Position numbers and translations under genes: made by a program
Notes under the pieces: model-generated
The model's input: only the letters and a program-made list of their open reading frames with translations
What the model was told of the DNA's origin: nothing
Database searches by the model: none
In this document: piece by piece, positions 1 through 10,500 of the stretch
How positions within the stretch are numbered: the stretch's first letter is position 1
How the letters are laid out: each line of letters opens with the position of its first letter
Assembly (NCBI GenBank): GCA_003339415.1
Contig: PDHQ01000010.1
Span: 116,140 to 143,969 of the forward strand
Direction of reading: 5' to 3'
Origin: Ophiocordyceps camponoti-saundersi (nom. inval.)
Lineage: Eukaryota; Ascomycota; Sordariomycetes; Hypocreales; Ophiocordycipitaceae
DNA: 27,830 nt

Positions 1-70
1 AGAGTTTGGTGGGTCCGGGCGGCGGGGGGGGTGGGCGGGCGGGGGGCGGGCCCCGCACGCCGGCCCGCGC

Positions 71-98
71 GGGGGGGGGGGGGGGGGGGGGGGGGGGG
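71..98 (+). repeat. Poly-G tract, 28 G
   Basis: This is an uninterrupted run of 28 G, preceded by a G/C-only stretch (20-70) with many further G runs. On one strand such a tract can form G-quadruplex, and its exact length is likely to vary between molecules or assemblies. Confidence 0.95.
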
Positions 99-1126
99 AA
101 AGGAGGTAAGTCGAGGCGGCGGCTCCATGCCAGTCCATCCGCCGGTGCACGAGGGAGAGGAAATATGTACATTTCTCATTGTTTTTTCTCTACACAGAGA
201 CGTCCATCGTTTGCTTGTTCTCCTTCTTCGCTTAGCAGGCCAGGCTTCGTCAAAGGAGAATATCGTACGGAGTCCAGTAGCCAAAACGACGGCAGCTCGG
301 CAGAAATACCAGCACACGCACACAGAGGAGGGGGCGCGCGCGAATCATCAGGTGGCAAGGCCTCGTGTCCGCACCGTGTGGAGGGGAAAAGAAACGACTC
401 GTAAGTAATGTGTGTATAGGGTAGGGTGAGCCTGATGTCATCACTGGGGAGATGTGCCTGCCTGTGGCACTTCTGTGTTATTCTGGTGATACAAGAAGAA
501 AGGCTGTTTTTTTTTTCTTTTCTCCTTCCCCAAAGATCTGTATCATGTCGTGTGCGGGCGGATATTTACCTACAGCCTACTCTACAGGTTATATTGTGTT
601 ATTCATAGTATCTGTATTGTGCCGTAGTAAGTTCACTAATATATATGTATGTATAATACATATGTATGTACACAAAGACGGCGTCCAACCCTGGCTCGAT
701 TATTGTTTGAAGAAGAAACTGATTACGAGCAGAAATTCAAGCCTCTCTGACCTGGGCCACTCCAGCCGGGCAAAGGAAGGCAAAACCAGTCTCGTGGGTA
801 GGTATTGTACATGCGTAAGTACATAGCGCACTCCCCATGGAATGAGCCCGAGCCCAGAGGCTTAGGAGCAGCAGCCCCTCCCTCCTGACGCTACAACGAG
901 ACTGTAACGTCCCTGAGAGTGAGCGACAAACAAGCTTGCAAGGACGGATTATGTTGTATAGATATGTATGTATGTATGTATTATGTTGTATGAGTTACTC
1001 GGCTGCAGTCCGCGGACAAATGACGAGCTTGCTAAAGAAAAGGCCATGACGAGAAGTTATCACTCTCGCACGCTCACTCTCTCGTCATCATGATGCCCTA
1101 AGAATCGCTATCGGAGACGCCGTCTG

Positions 1127-1179
1127 ATTTATGCATATATATGTACAATAATACATACATATGTATGTACATATGTATG
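1127..1179. repeat. TATG/CATA palindromic microsatellite
   Basis: Alternating CATA and TATG units give overlapping perfect palindromes around CATACATATGTATG. Related arrays recur all over the intergenic DNA of the window (for example 645-670, 963-980, 20760-20835, 21540-21570, 25370-25416, 26340-26393) and are absent from the coding exons. Confidence 0.8.
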
Positions 1180-2470
1180 GTTTAACAGTTCAACAATGCT
1201 AGCCCCCGTATCCATGAATAACAATTCGTATCTAGCAACAGTTCCTAACAGTAGGTACCCAAGTAGGACTGTAGGAAGCACTAGGTAGTTAGGGCAGAGG
1301 GGAAATATCATCAGTCAAAGAATAAACAAAACGTAGGCAGGTAAACATGAAATAGCTCTCCCTCTCCCTCCCTCTTTGTGTACCTACATATGTATGTATG
1401 TACAGTCTTTCCTTTGTTTTCATTTATGCATGTTATGTGCTCCGTATCATCTTCCTCTCTTTGTTAGCAAGCTGCTATGTATGTACAACTTGACTGTAAA
1501 CTTCCCCCGACGTCAGCTCGTCCCCAAATCACCAATCGCATGTCAGACTGATGCACCCTCCTACCCTACAGCGAAGCCCATAATGAAGCCATCCTCCCAT
1601 CGATGAAGCCGAGAGAAAAAAAGGACTCTCAATAAGAGAGAACAAACAAAGATAGAATAGGTTTCGAAATCTTGGCATCCTATTGTCGCTCCGTCTTCCC
1701 CTCGTTTCCCTCCCCGTTAAAAGAAAGAAACACCTTGATCAGTGGCGCCCTCCTGACCATCGACATCCAATTCCCACCACCGGCAAGCAGCCATCGATAT
1801 CCTACTTGAACCTCGTCGCACCATCTGCCCATCAGGGAGCTGATGGAGAGGCCCGTCTTGTTTCTGATTCTGCATCTTCTTCTCTCCCCCTTTTTTTACC
1901 CCTCTTTGCTTCTTCCTTTGCCCCCCCTCCTTCTCCTCCTCCGAGCTGACTTACGCCGCCGATCACCGCCGGTGGCGACACTTATTCGCACATACTATGG
2001 TGGACATGCACACGTGAGTCTCTCGTCACATCTCGACCTCATGCGAATGCTGTATTGTATTTTCCAAGACTGTACATTAAAGTGCACACATATATTCAAC
2101 CATCCATGTATACAAGTTGGTCAGTTCATACACACAATCACACACATACCTACCTAGATGATACGTACATAAGAAATACAGTGTGCACATGCTCTTCTTC
2201 AGCCGTCTTAGGCCGACGCCGTGGTCTCATGTAAACTTCCACGACTCCTCTGCTCCGCCCTCTATAAGCCTAGCCTCGGAACATTGTCGATTATCAGGCA
2301 CGAGTCCGTCATGAGTCCCGACAGGCACGTCATTGCATTGCTTGGTACTAGGTAGTCAAGAAACTCATGACCACTGTCCTCTATCCTTGAGGTAACCAGG
2401 AGGGCCTCCTTTCAGCTGAAGCCTGTCTGCCTATGTACATACATGCTTGCCACTCTTTGTCTTGGAACGA

Positions 2471-3643
2471 TCAAAGGCCGCGGTTAAACCACACCTTGCC
2501 GTCCCTGCCACCTCGGCCGTGGAACTCGTCCTCGAGCCTGTCGGCCGAAATCTGCTGCTGCTGCGGGAATACTGCGAGCGCCAGCGGCAGTACCGCAAAG
2601 GCAGTGGCAGCAATCAGCCCGAGGTTGATGCCGATGGGAATCGTTGTCGCTATCCTCGGCCTGGCCTTGACCCATTCCCTCTCCATCAATCTCCTGTACC
2701 ACGCTTGCTTGTGCTGCACATAGTAGAGCACCATGGGCGGCAACACCATGACCGGGCTGCTATTGAAGACGCGGCTCGCGGCCGTCTCGTACACCGCCAG
2801 CTTGGCCGCCTTGCGACTCTTCCCCAGCGACGGCACGTCTCGTTCCGATTTGCCCTGCTCCTGCAGCCGCCGTTTTTCGTCAGCTGAGAGTACGGGCCGG
2901 ACATCGATGCCGGTCGATATCTCGCCGCGCCGCATGAGGTAGGCGTTGAGGGCGCCGGCCGAGGCGACGGCGGCAAAGGGCACGAGCCGGCCGAGCACGT
3001 TGCGCGTGCCGACTGACACCCGGAGTCGGGGCACCAGCCGGTTCAGGCCGAGAGCGACGGAGCACGATGCCGTGACGGCCAAGACGTACGACTTGGCCAG
3101 CATCGCCGTCGTCATGGGCGACGACTTGTTGGCGTTTGCACTGTTGACGGCCACATTAACCGACTGGTTGGCCACCTGCCACGCCACCGTTCCCGCCGTC
3201 TGCAAGCCCGGCTGCAGCATGCCCGCCGTGACGATGAGGTTGGTGATGACGAAGCATGACATGCGCAGAGGCAGGAAGACGGGCTCTCCCGTGTCTGAAG
3301 AAACAAGACATCTTTAGCCTATGCCACCTCCTTGGTACGATTGGCGGCATACCTGGGTGCAGCGTTGAGTCGACAATCTTCTTGGCCTGCCACAGCTCCG
3401 GCGTCATGTGCTCCGTCCTGCCCGTCTTGTAGTCGGTCACGAGCCTCTTGGCCCTTTCGAGCCCAGACTTGCCGGCAAACAGAGTACTGGCGAGGTCAGC
3501 GCCGCCGCCGCCGAGCTTCGGCACCGGAAGAAGCCTCACCTGGGATCGGTGATGCCGACTGCATGCCGCACCCGGCCCCAGTAGGTGCTCAGGTCATACT
3601 GCGAGACGGGCAGCTCGCGCGAGCCCGGCAGCGACGACGACAT
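2471..3643 (-). CDS. FSF1: Sideroflexin (mitochondrial amino-acid carrier), three exons
   Basis: This is a sideroflexin/tricarboxylate-carrier family protein of the inner mitochondrial membrane; family members such as human SFXN1 transport serine. Exons on the minus strand are 3643-3540, 3486-3353 and 3294-2471, with introns of 53 and 58 nt (GTGAGG...CCAG and GTATGC...TCAG). The joined product is 353 residues, slightly longer than the ~320 of animal members. Family signatures appear in order: SQYDLSTYWGRVRH near residue 14, DPSTLFAG across intron 1, the HPDTGE motif (residues 78-83) formed only when intron 2 is removed, NQSVNVAVNSAN in the first membrane region, and the typical C-terminus ending FNRGL. 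Several hydrophobic segments follow residue 90. The start chosen is the only ATG upstream that joins in frame. The symbol follows the yeast orthologue name and is inferred from family only. Confidence 0.9.
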
Positions 3644-4216
3644 GGCGGAAGTTGTCGCCGTCAGAGATGCGACGATAAGCGATGGCCGATGTCGGCTTTA
3701 AAGTATGCCGCTTAGAGCCGGGGGCGCGATTCTTTCTGTGAAGACTCGTGCAGCTCAATTAGCAAGGTAAGAAGCGTTTCGTATCTGCCGCAACATTATT
3801 GATAGCTTTGAGCACTGCGTTTTCACCTAGGTTGATGACATGCTCTCGCTGCTGTCGTGACGAGAATCCAAGAACAAGACCAAAGTTGAGGTGATGAGCA
3901 TAGTACAGTATCAGAAGCGAACAGTTACTGTCTTTATCTGCATCTCACCGCTTACCGATTTCACTTACATAGTACCTACCTAGGTATTCAGGGGACGAAA
4001 CTATGGAGACAGGCTGACAGCCAAGTCATCCCGTTTTCTTTCTACGCATAGCGTAAGACGAGACATGAAAATGCTCAGCAGGAGGGAATGTCTTACACAC
4101 GCAGTCTGGTCAGGCAAAGAAATACTGCAGCTCTCACTATCGGGTATCATTTCGACCAGCTTTAGAATCGTGAAAAAAAAACAACTCTTTCTTTCGGCAT
4201 TGAAGAGCCTCAATCG
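3644..4216. other. Intergenic, sideroflexin to tRNA-Arg
   Basis: This stretch should contain the sideroflexin promoter (minus strand) and the downstream region of the tRNA gene. No open frame with coding character was found. A short TACCTACCTAGGTA palindrome lies at about 3976-3989; the same motif recurs in other intergenic stretches of the window. Confidence 0.6.
4173..4181 (-). terminator. RNA polymerase III T-run terminator
   Basis: Nine A on the given strand are nine T on the minus strand, 36 bases after the 3' end of the tRNA-Arg gene. A T-run of this length is an ordinary Pol III terminator; no closer T-run of four or more is seen. Confidence 0.65.
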
Positions 4217-4300
4217 CGACCACGCCAGGAGTCGAACCTGGAATCTTCAGAGAATTTGTATAACCGAAATCTGACGCCATAACCATTTGGCCACGCGGCC
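4217..4300 (-). tRNA. tRNA-Arg (anticodon UCG) with an 11-nt intron
   Basis: The minus strand folds into a full cloverleaf. The 7-bp acceptor stem pairs 4300-4294 with 4224-4218 (two G-U pairs), with discriminator G at 4217. The D arm is GCC/GGC around a loop with GG. The anticodon stem is TCAGA/TCTGA, and the T arm is CCAGG-TTCGACT-CCTGG. The anticodon TCG is at 4267-4265, preceded by U33. An 11-nt intron (4263-4253) follows position 37, the standard place for eukaryotic nuclear tRNA introns. The mature length is 73 nt before CCA addition. It reads CGA-family arginine codons. The internal A and B boxes are intact. Confidence 0.95.
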
Positions 4301-5101
4301 AACGAATACGACAATCGTGGTTCTTAATACTGTATAAGATAGCGTTTCACCAATCCTTCCCATCAAGACAAGCTCCGACATATCTACATATACAGGAGCC
4401 AGGTTTAGCGAAATTTTTTGTATGTAGGCAGATTTCATAACTGCCGACCAACTGACGCCAGTGGCGCAATCTAGAAGTTCAGTTGCTGCGCGTTGCGTTT
4501 GCTAGGGCGTATGTACAATGTATCTGCCCAGGAGCACTAACGACTCCGACTTCGGAAACCGACGGCGATCACTGATCAGTGATCACATATCAATGGTGTC
4601 GGAGAGGCTAGACTCTAGATCTACCTACCTCCAACCTACTACCTACCTACTAGCTACTGCTATCCTACCTACCTTTCAAAGCGGCATCTTGTTCGTGAAC
4701 ACTTCGCCGTTTGACCTCAGGCGGGTGATTGTGTGCCTGCCCGAGACAAACAGGTAGGTACTTGACCTCAGGAACGATCGCAGCCGGGAAAAAAAAAGCT
4801 TTGATTCAAAATCAAAATCAGCCCTTGAAAATCCTTGTCTTCGCACGAAAAGCTTCTCCCCGAGCCTTTCATCCTTAGGCATCAAGTCGGGAGTGTGTGC
4901 CTGAGGCCAGCCGGCAAATTGTAGACGTTATCGATCAAAGATAAGGCATCTACCACCTGCCTCTCTACAGGTCTTTCCACCCTGCCCCCGCCGCCCTCGA
5001 TATCTTCCCTGCCAAAGCTCTTCTTCTCCTCCACAGCCTTTTCATCCCATCATGCCCATTTAGCAACGACCTGTTGTCGCTGACGCAAATCTGAGGGCGA
5101 A
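4301..5101. other. Intergenic / promoter of the GNAT-domain gene
   Basis: No gene is seen. TACC-type microsatellite runs occur at about 4619-4675 (repeated CTACCTAC units), and a short direct repeat CTGATCAGTGATCA lies near 4571. From about 4964 to 5090 the plus strand becomes C/T-rich and ends just before the ATG at 5102, as is usual for leaders and promoters of filamentous ascomycete genes. Confidence 0.6.
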
Positions 5102-6886
5102 ATGCCCCTCAAGAATCAGGATAGGTTCACAGACAGCCTTTCTCGGATCGGTCATAGAATGAGATCCTGGATCGCTGTCGATAGGATGGACACATGTTCT
5201 GCTGCTGCGGCACACAATGACGGAAAGGACGAGTCTCTTCGTCTTCCCCGAGATGCAGCAGAGGAGGCGGACGAGTTGCCTCCGTCAGATCACTCGAGCG
5301 TGGCTGCACCTCGACAAGCTTCTTCTTTTCGGGAGCATGAGGTCGTCGTATCGTCGAGCCCGACGCAGCCTGAAGCTTACGAAGCTGCTCCTTACGAAGA
5401 ATACGAGCTCGCCAGATCGCCCACGTCGAAACAGCGGGAGTATCCTATCTACGCGGAAGACGACGCAGAAGTACAGTCTTCCATATCCAAGACTCCTCCA
5501 AACGCCTCGGAGTGGTTCGTGGCAGACGAAGCTCCTGTGCTAAAGTGGCCTGGCTTGCAGCAGGAGGAGGCTGCCAGTCAAGCAGCTGAACAGCCGACAT
5601 GGGAATCGTTGCTGCACAAAGTCCCCCGACATCCCTTGGCCGCATTCGCCGTGCAACAGAGAGCCCCTAGCATCCAGTCCGTCAGGAGGTCCTGGAGCAT
5701 CAGCGACGTCGACCACGATGGGGCCCAGGAGATTGAAACCCCGAAGCGCGTGGCTCATGGCGCTGGAGAAGGTGATGACAGGAGCATGCCAAGCGAATGC
5801 CTCATGCAACGATGGCTCGACGAGGACATCCCATTCCTCTCTTTTCAATGGGACGATGTCACGCGAGATGACAGATGCGACGTGGACGTCTGCACTGGGA
5901 AGCTGCTTCCTGAGACCCAGTACGAGGAAACTCTCATAGCACAGATCATGGGACCTTGCCTGTCCGCCAAGGACATCGCGTGGAGGCAAACCAACATGAC
6001 ATCATCGCTATACATTTCGAGAGAGATTGAACTTCGGGAGAGACTGGCTCATAGATTGAAGGCGTGTGCCAGCAACACAGCCATGCGTCAAAGCCAAGCT
6101 GCGACTTCAGTTGAGAAGGCGGAAGAGTCGCAATTCCCAAAGGCCCACTGCACCATCCGACCGGCCACGGAGAAGGACCTGGATCGCATTGTAGAAATCT
6201 TGGAGCTTGAAAGAAACCGGGAAGACTGCCGCCAAGTCTTCCGCGCCGACAGTTTCTGTGCTGAAGACATCCGGGCCATCTTCCGAGGCTGCCGCAGAGA
6301 CAATCGTCCTTTTTTGGTGGCCACGCCGCAGTCGACGGAGGAAGAACTCATGGATCGATCTAAGTGGCCCAAGCAGTCGGAAGCGGTTTACCAAAAGTAT
6401 CTCGAGTTCGTAAGAGCCAACGGCGAGGACAAGCCGCAGCCCGTTGTTGGATTCGCCTATCTTTATGACGTGAACTTGGGCCTCGGACACTGCCTGGAGA
6501 CGCGACACAGCGCCTACATGCGCGTGTTGATCGACCCGAGCCATAGAAGGAAGTTGTACGGTACAGCGCTGATGGACCGCATGCTACTCTCAACGTCTGC
6601 CTTGCATGTGAGCCTCATCGACTATAGGTGGAATTGTCCGAACCCGGACAAGATTTACGAGCATCCGGTGACATGGAACGAGCGGCACTTCGCCAGACTT
6701 TACATTGAGGTATTCTGCGAGAGCGATGCTATGGCTGAACTTAAGTGGCGAGCGGCGATGCTCGCCAAGTTCAACTTCAAAGAAGTGGCACGGCTGCGAA
6801 AGGCGTTACGGTTGGAGCGGGGCAGCATGAACTGGCTGGACATGATGATTTGGGAATTCGAGGCTCAGCTGTTGGATGACCTGTGA
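5102..6886 (+). CDS. GNAT-type N-acetyltransferase-domain protein, 594 aa
   Basis: A single-exon frame of 594 codons starts at the ATG that follows a CT-rich leader. Residues 1-345 are polar and acidic, without a recognisable fold, and look disordered. From residue 350 (CTIRPATEKDLDRI) to about 590 the sequence has the order expected of the GNAT superfamily. A beta strand with RPAT opens it, and a central strand (MRVLIDP, residues 473-479) leads into the acetyl-CoA pyrophosphate-binding loop RRKLYGTA (482-489). The latter fits the R/K-x-x-G-x-A form of motif A. Long insertions in this domain are common in fungal-specific members. The substrate is unknown and no acceptor can be read from the sequence. 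The gene ends 155 bp before the retrotransposon, and its 3' UTR probably reaches the insertion point. Confidence 0.82.
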   Translation: MPLKNQDRFTDSLSRIGHRMRSWIAVDRMDTCSAAAAHNDGKDESLRLPRDAAEEADELPPSDHSSVAAPRQASSFREHEVVVSSSPTQPEAYEAAPYEEYELARSPTSKQREYPIYAEDDAEVQSSISKTPPNASEWFVADEAPVLKWPGLQQEEAASQAAEQPTWESLLHKVPRHPLAAFAVQQRAPSIQSVRRSWSISDVDHDGAQEIETPKRVAHGAGEGDDRSMPSECLMQRWLDEDIPFLSFQWDDVTRDDRCDVDVCTGKLLPETQYEETLIAQIMGPCLSAKDIAWRQTNMTSSLYISREIELRERLAHRLKACASNTAMRQSQAATSVEKAEESQFPKAHCTIRPATEKDLDRIVEILELERNREDCRQVFRADSFCAEDIRAIFRGCRRDNRPFLVATPQSTEEELMDRSKWPKQSEAVYQKYLEFVRANGEDKPQPVVGFAYLYDVNLGLGHCLETRHSAYMRVLIDPSHRRKLYGTALMDRMLLSTSALHVSLIDYRWNCPNPDKIYEHPVTWNERHFARLYIEVFCESDAMAELKWRAAMLAKFNFKEVARLRKALRLERGSMNWLDMMIWEFEAQLLDDL

Positions 6887-7036
6887 TGGTTGTACGTGGC
6901 TGGTTCGGGGAAAATGGGTTCGAAAGGGGCTGACGATGGCTTGTTGTTGAGAGTGACGAGAGACAGCGGTTTCATCGCTGACAGCAGTGGATTGGCTGGT
7001 GGAATCTCACGTGTGAAGGGTGGAGGAGATGGATGT

Positions 7037-7041
7037 GTAAT
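7037..7041. repeat. Target-site duplication, left copy (GTAAT)
   Basis: GTAAT directly abuts the TG at the start of the 5' LTR. The same five bases follow the CA end of the 3' LTR at 13217-13221. A 5-bp duplication is the normal product of copia-type integrase. Confidence 0.92.
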
Positions 7042-7339
7042 TGTCAGAGGGCTAAGACAAGAGTGGGTTAGGCGTGTGTTTTTGTTATCCCTTGAGGCGT
7101 GCAGGCATCACAGCAACGTATCCGCAGCCTAGGAAACGGAATTCCTATTAGGAAAAAGGGCTATATCTAGGGCAATATATAGGATATAGGAATAAAGGCT
7201 TATTTATAAGGGCATCACGGCATAAGAGGCAGATACGGATAGTCTTTATTATATATATAAAGATAACGATAATTCCCTCCGTTTTAAGAGGGTAAGTATA
7301 TTAATTAATATAATTTGCACGCCTCCTCCTTATCTAATA
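7042..7339 (+). repeat. 5' LTR (298 bp)
   Basis: The left boundary is TGTCAGA next to the target duplication; the right boundary is TCTAATA, a RIP-altered form of TCTGACA. Roughly the first 230 bp keep their CpA and TpG sites, while the last part has lost them at seven positions compared with the other LTR. The central part (about 7110-7220) matches the 3' LTR exactly. Confidence 0.93.
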
Positions 7340-7352
7340 GTTATAAGCCCGG
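7340..7352 (+). other. Primer-binding site, half-tRNA-Met type (RIP-altered)
   Basis: GTTATAAGCCCGG directly follows the 5' LTR. If one A is returned to G, GTTATGAGCCC is complementary to GGGCTCATAAC, the usual anticodon loop of a CAU-anticodon (methionine) tRNA in fungi. Priming from an internally cleaved initiator tRNA is known for Drosophila copia and several fungal and plant copia elements. The complementarity beyond about 13 bases is imperfect, so the exact tRNA is uncertain. Confidence 0.6.
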
Positions 7353-7551
7353 TTAGTGCTCTCTAATTTAATTTATTTAATTCTGCTATTTTTATAGCCT
7401 ATATAGCCTATACTTTATAAATTTACTTAATTAATTAAGCCCTTATAAAAGTAAGGCTATTATTACTTTTTTTAGCGGACTTATAACCCCTAAATTTATT
7501 AATTTTTAATAATAATTAATAATAATTTTAAATAATATAATAACTAATATA

Positions 7552-10500
7552 ATAGTAAACTTTACGATATTAGTTAAACTTACTTTTATTTTTAAGAACC
7601 CTAAGGATTAAACTAATTAGTACTAAGATATTATTAATACGGTATAGGGCTATAATATCTAGTTTTTTATAAACCCGGAAATATAAGAGACCTTTATAAA
7701 GCCGGATTAACCGGAAATCCCGTTTATAAGCTTAAAAGGTCGAACGAGGAGTAAAACCCCTAACCCTAAGACTCTTTAACTACTTAGAGAAGAGTATAAA
7801 GTATTTACTTTTCCGAACTTCTAAGAAAACCTAAAGGAATACTATCAGATAAGGAAGGTATTAGAAGGGATAAATCCCTTTATCTAAGCAGGCCTCTTAT
7901 TAGCCTATTAGTCCTTAATTTAAGGGGACTTTTTACTAAGGGAGAAATTAGTAACGCTACGTGCCCTTATATAGCTTAGTAATACTACTAAATATAAACT
8001 CGCTAAGGATAAGTTACGCGACCTATTCTTATAGGATCCCTTAAAAGAAGATATTAATAACTAGGTTACTTAATTAATCTAAGCTTAGCGGATTTGCTTA
8101 TAACTTAATAGCGTAAAGTTTACCGATAAGGTATATATTAAATATTTTATCTATATAATAAGGGATCGGTATCCCTTATTTATATAAATAATATAATATA
8201 ACCTTAATTTAGTCCGCCGTAAAAATTATAGAAAGGCTCCTTAATTTATTAACGTTTTTTAGGAGTTTAAGAGGGCTAATTATAGGGCCCCTAAGCCTAA
8301 TCGGATCGAGAAGAAAATAGCTTTCGTTATTTATAATAATCTTAAGTAGCAGATAAAGGCAAATACCCTATAAAATAGGGATTAAAATAGCCGCCCGGTA
8401 AAACGGGCCCCTCCCCTTTTTTCTTTAACTAATAACCTTAGAGAGCGTAACGCTTAAGTTTATACTTAGTATAAACGAAAATATCTTTAAAAGTTTAAAA
8501 GGAAGGAAAATTACTAAAGAAGGTGCTTTTATATTCTCCCTAATTTAATCCCTTATTTTCTATAAGATTAGATTAATCTTAACGATAACCTTTTTTAATA
8601 GGTTATAGATAAGGTAGCCCGCGATCGATCGACTTAACGGAAGGTTAATTAATAGAAAAAGGAAAATAAAGGAACTACTAGCTAACGGAGGGATAAGGAA
8701 ACCTCGGGTATCTTTATAGCCCTAAGGAATCCCGCTTTAAAGGGTACGGAGATAAAAAATAGCGTCCTCCTTAATAGGGGGTGCTTAATATATATCTTTA
8801 ACTCCCTTAATTAGTTCGATATTTTTAACCCGAATAGCTAGGCCGATCTTACCATTATTATAACTAAGGTTACTACCTCGGGGGTAAGTATAGTTATACT
8901 TATAATAGAAATAGGTTATCGTATAACTCTTACTAATATTAGGTTTAACCTTAACTTTAATACTAATCTTATCTTTTTAATAGTCTTTACGGAAAAGGGT
9001 TATGCTTAGAATAACCTTATAGGCCGATTTTATAATCTAAGGAATAACGTAACCTTTTACTATACGGTTACGAGGATTAGGTAGCCTTAGTTATAAGTTA
9101 TTAAACTAACCCCTATAGCCTTACTTAACTTACGGGTTCCTTAACTTATCGTTAAGATAGACGAGGACCTATAGCACGCATAGATAGGCCACCTAGGCGC
9201 CGAGGTATAAGCCTCGCTAGGTAAGTTACTAGGGGTTAGTATTAATAAGGCTATCCCGATAACTAATTATAAGATCTATATAACTACTAAGCTTAGAAAG
9301 GAGAGATTACGGGTACCTCGTTAGGCCTTATAGCCTTAACGTCCCTAGGCTATTATCTCTTTTAACCTATTCTATATAGGACTAGGCTATAATAGATTAG
9401 CTTATTTAGCCCTATTTACTTATAGGCTTACGGGAGAATAAAGGGGGTATAATATCCCTTATAAAACTAACCTACCCGGTATATAAGTTAAATTCGTAGC
9501 CTATATCGCGAGATCCTTTAATTTAAAGGTCTTAATTATCCTTACGGACTACGAGAAAGCCCTATTTACTAAGGCCTTCCGTAAAGATATATCTTTTAAA
9601 GGTATTAATATTTAATTTACCTTACTAGTATATATATATTAAAACGGTTATACCGAATAATTAGGGGGTATTATAACTTATACGGCTATATACCTCCTTA
9701 TATAATTAGGATTCCCTTATAACTTATAGCTAATAGCTATATATATAGCTATCTACCTCCTTAATAGGATACCTTATAAGGTAGATAGGGGGGTGGCTAT
9801 ATAGCCGATTAAATAAAGGCTTCGTTAGCTTAAGACTTATAACCCTTAATAGGAGGGTTATCCGTAAGATTATCTTATTTAAGACCTACGGTATATTAGA
9901 GCTTATAGTTATAAGGCGTTTCCGATAACGAGGAAAGCTATAAGGGGCCTTTAAAGTAAATTCGATCTAAAAGCTTATATTAGCTATTTAGCCGGTATCA
10001 CCTTCTCCTCGTAATACCTAATCTAGGTGCCCTCCTTAAAGAGGCACTCCCTAATTAGCACTTCGTTTATAACCTTTAATAAGAAGGTATTCTATAGCTA
10101 GGACTATAAGGATACCCCTTAGCCGGAAGAAGCCCTTCGTTAGGTTTCTTTAGTTAAAAATCTAAAGGAGGAAGTTAATAATAATAATCTCTTCGGGCCT
10201 TTATAATAAGAAATGCCCGGTATACGTGACTAGGCCGGTAACGATACTTAGTCTTAAGAAACGTTTAAAAACGCGTTTTCCGGCCCTTCTAATTAATCTA
10301 GCGTTAAAGAGCGGGATAACGGTTATCCCGGCGCCGGACCTATAGATCCCTTAGCAAAAGAGGCGGAAATACCCTCTTACACGCCTCTTACCCCTAACTC
10401 CCTTAATTAAATAGGGAATTCGGCCTTTATCCTCTCTTAAGCCTTTATAGATAAGCCCTATCGGGACTATTTACCGGAGCCCCCTCTTACGTATAAAAGG

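Larger units (their letters stand above)
1..2470. other. Non-coding region with microsatellites
   Basis: I see no convincing gene here. Open frames are short, low in complexity, and begin in GC-homopolymer or TATG-repeat DNA. It holds a 28-G run near the left end, several TATG/CATA arrays (about 640-670, 960-980, 1127-1179, 1384-1402) and a CT-rich stretch at 1870-1945. That stretch is followed at about 1997 by ATG GTG GAC ATG CAC AC and then a GTGAGT donor-like site. This resembles a promoter plus a tiny first exon, but no body of a gene follows. The right end should include the 3' UTR of the sideroflexin gene. Confidence 0.6.

Noticed and set aside
6890..7132. 80-codon open frame after the GNAT gene
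   Set aside because: It crosses the target duplication into the 5' LTR, so it cannot be an old gene; it probably lies in the GNAT gene 3' UTR.
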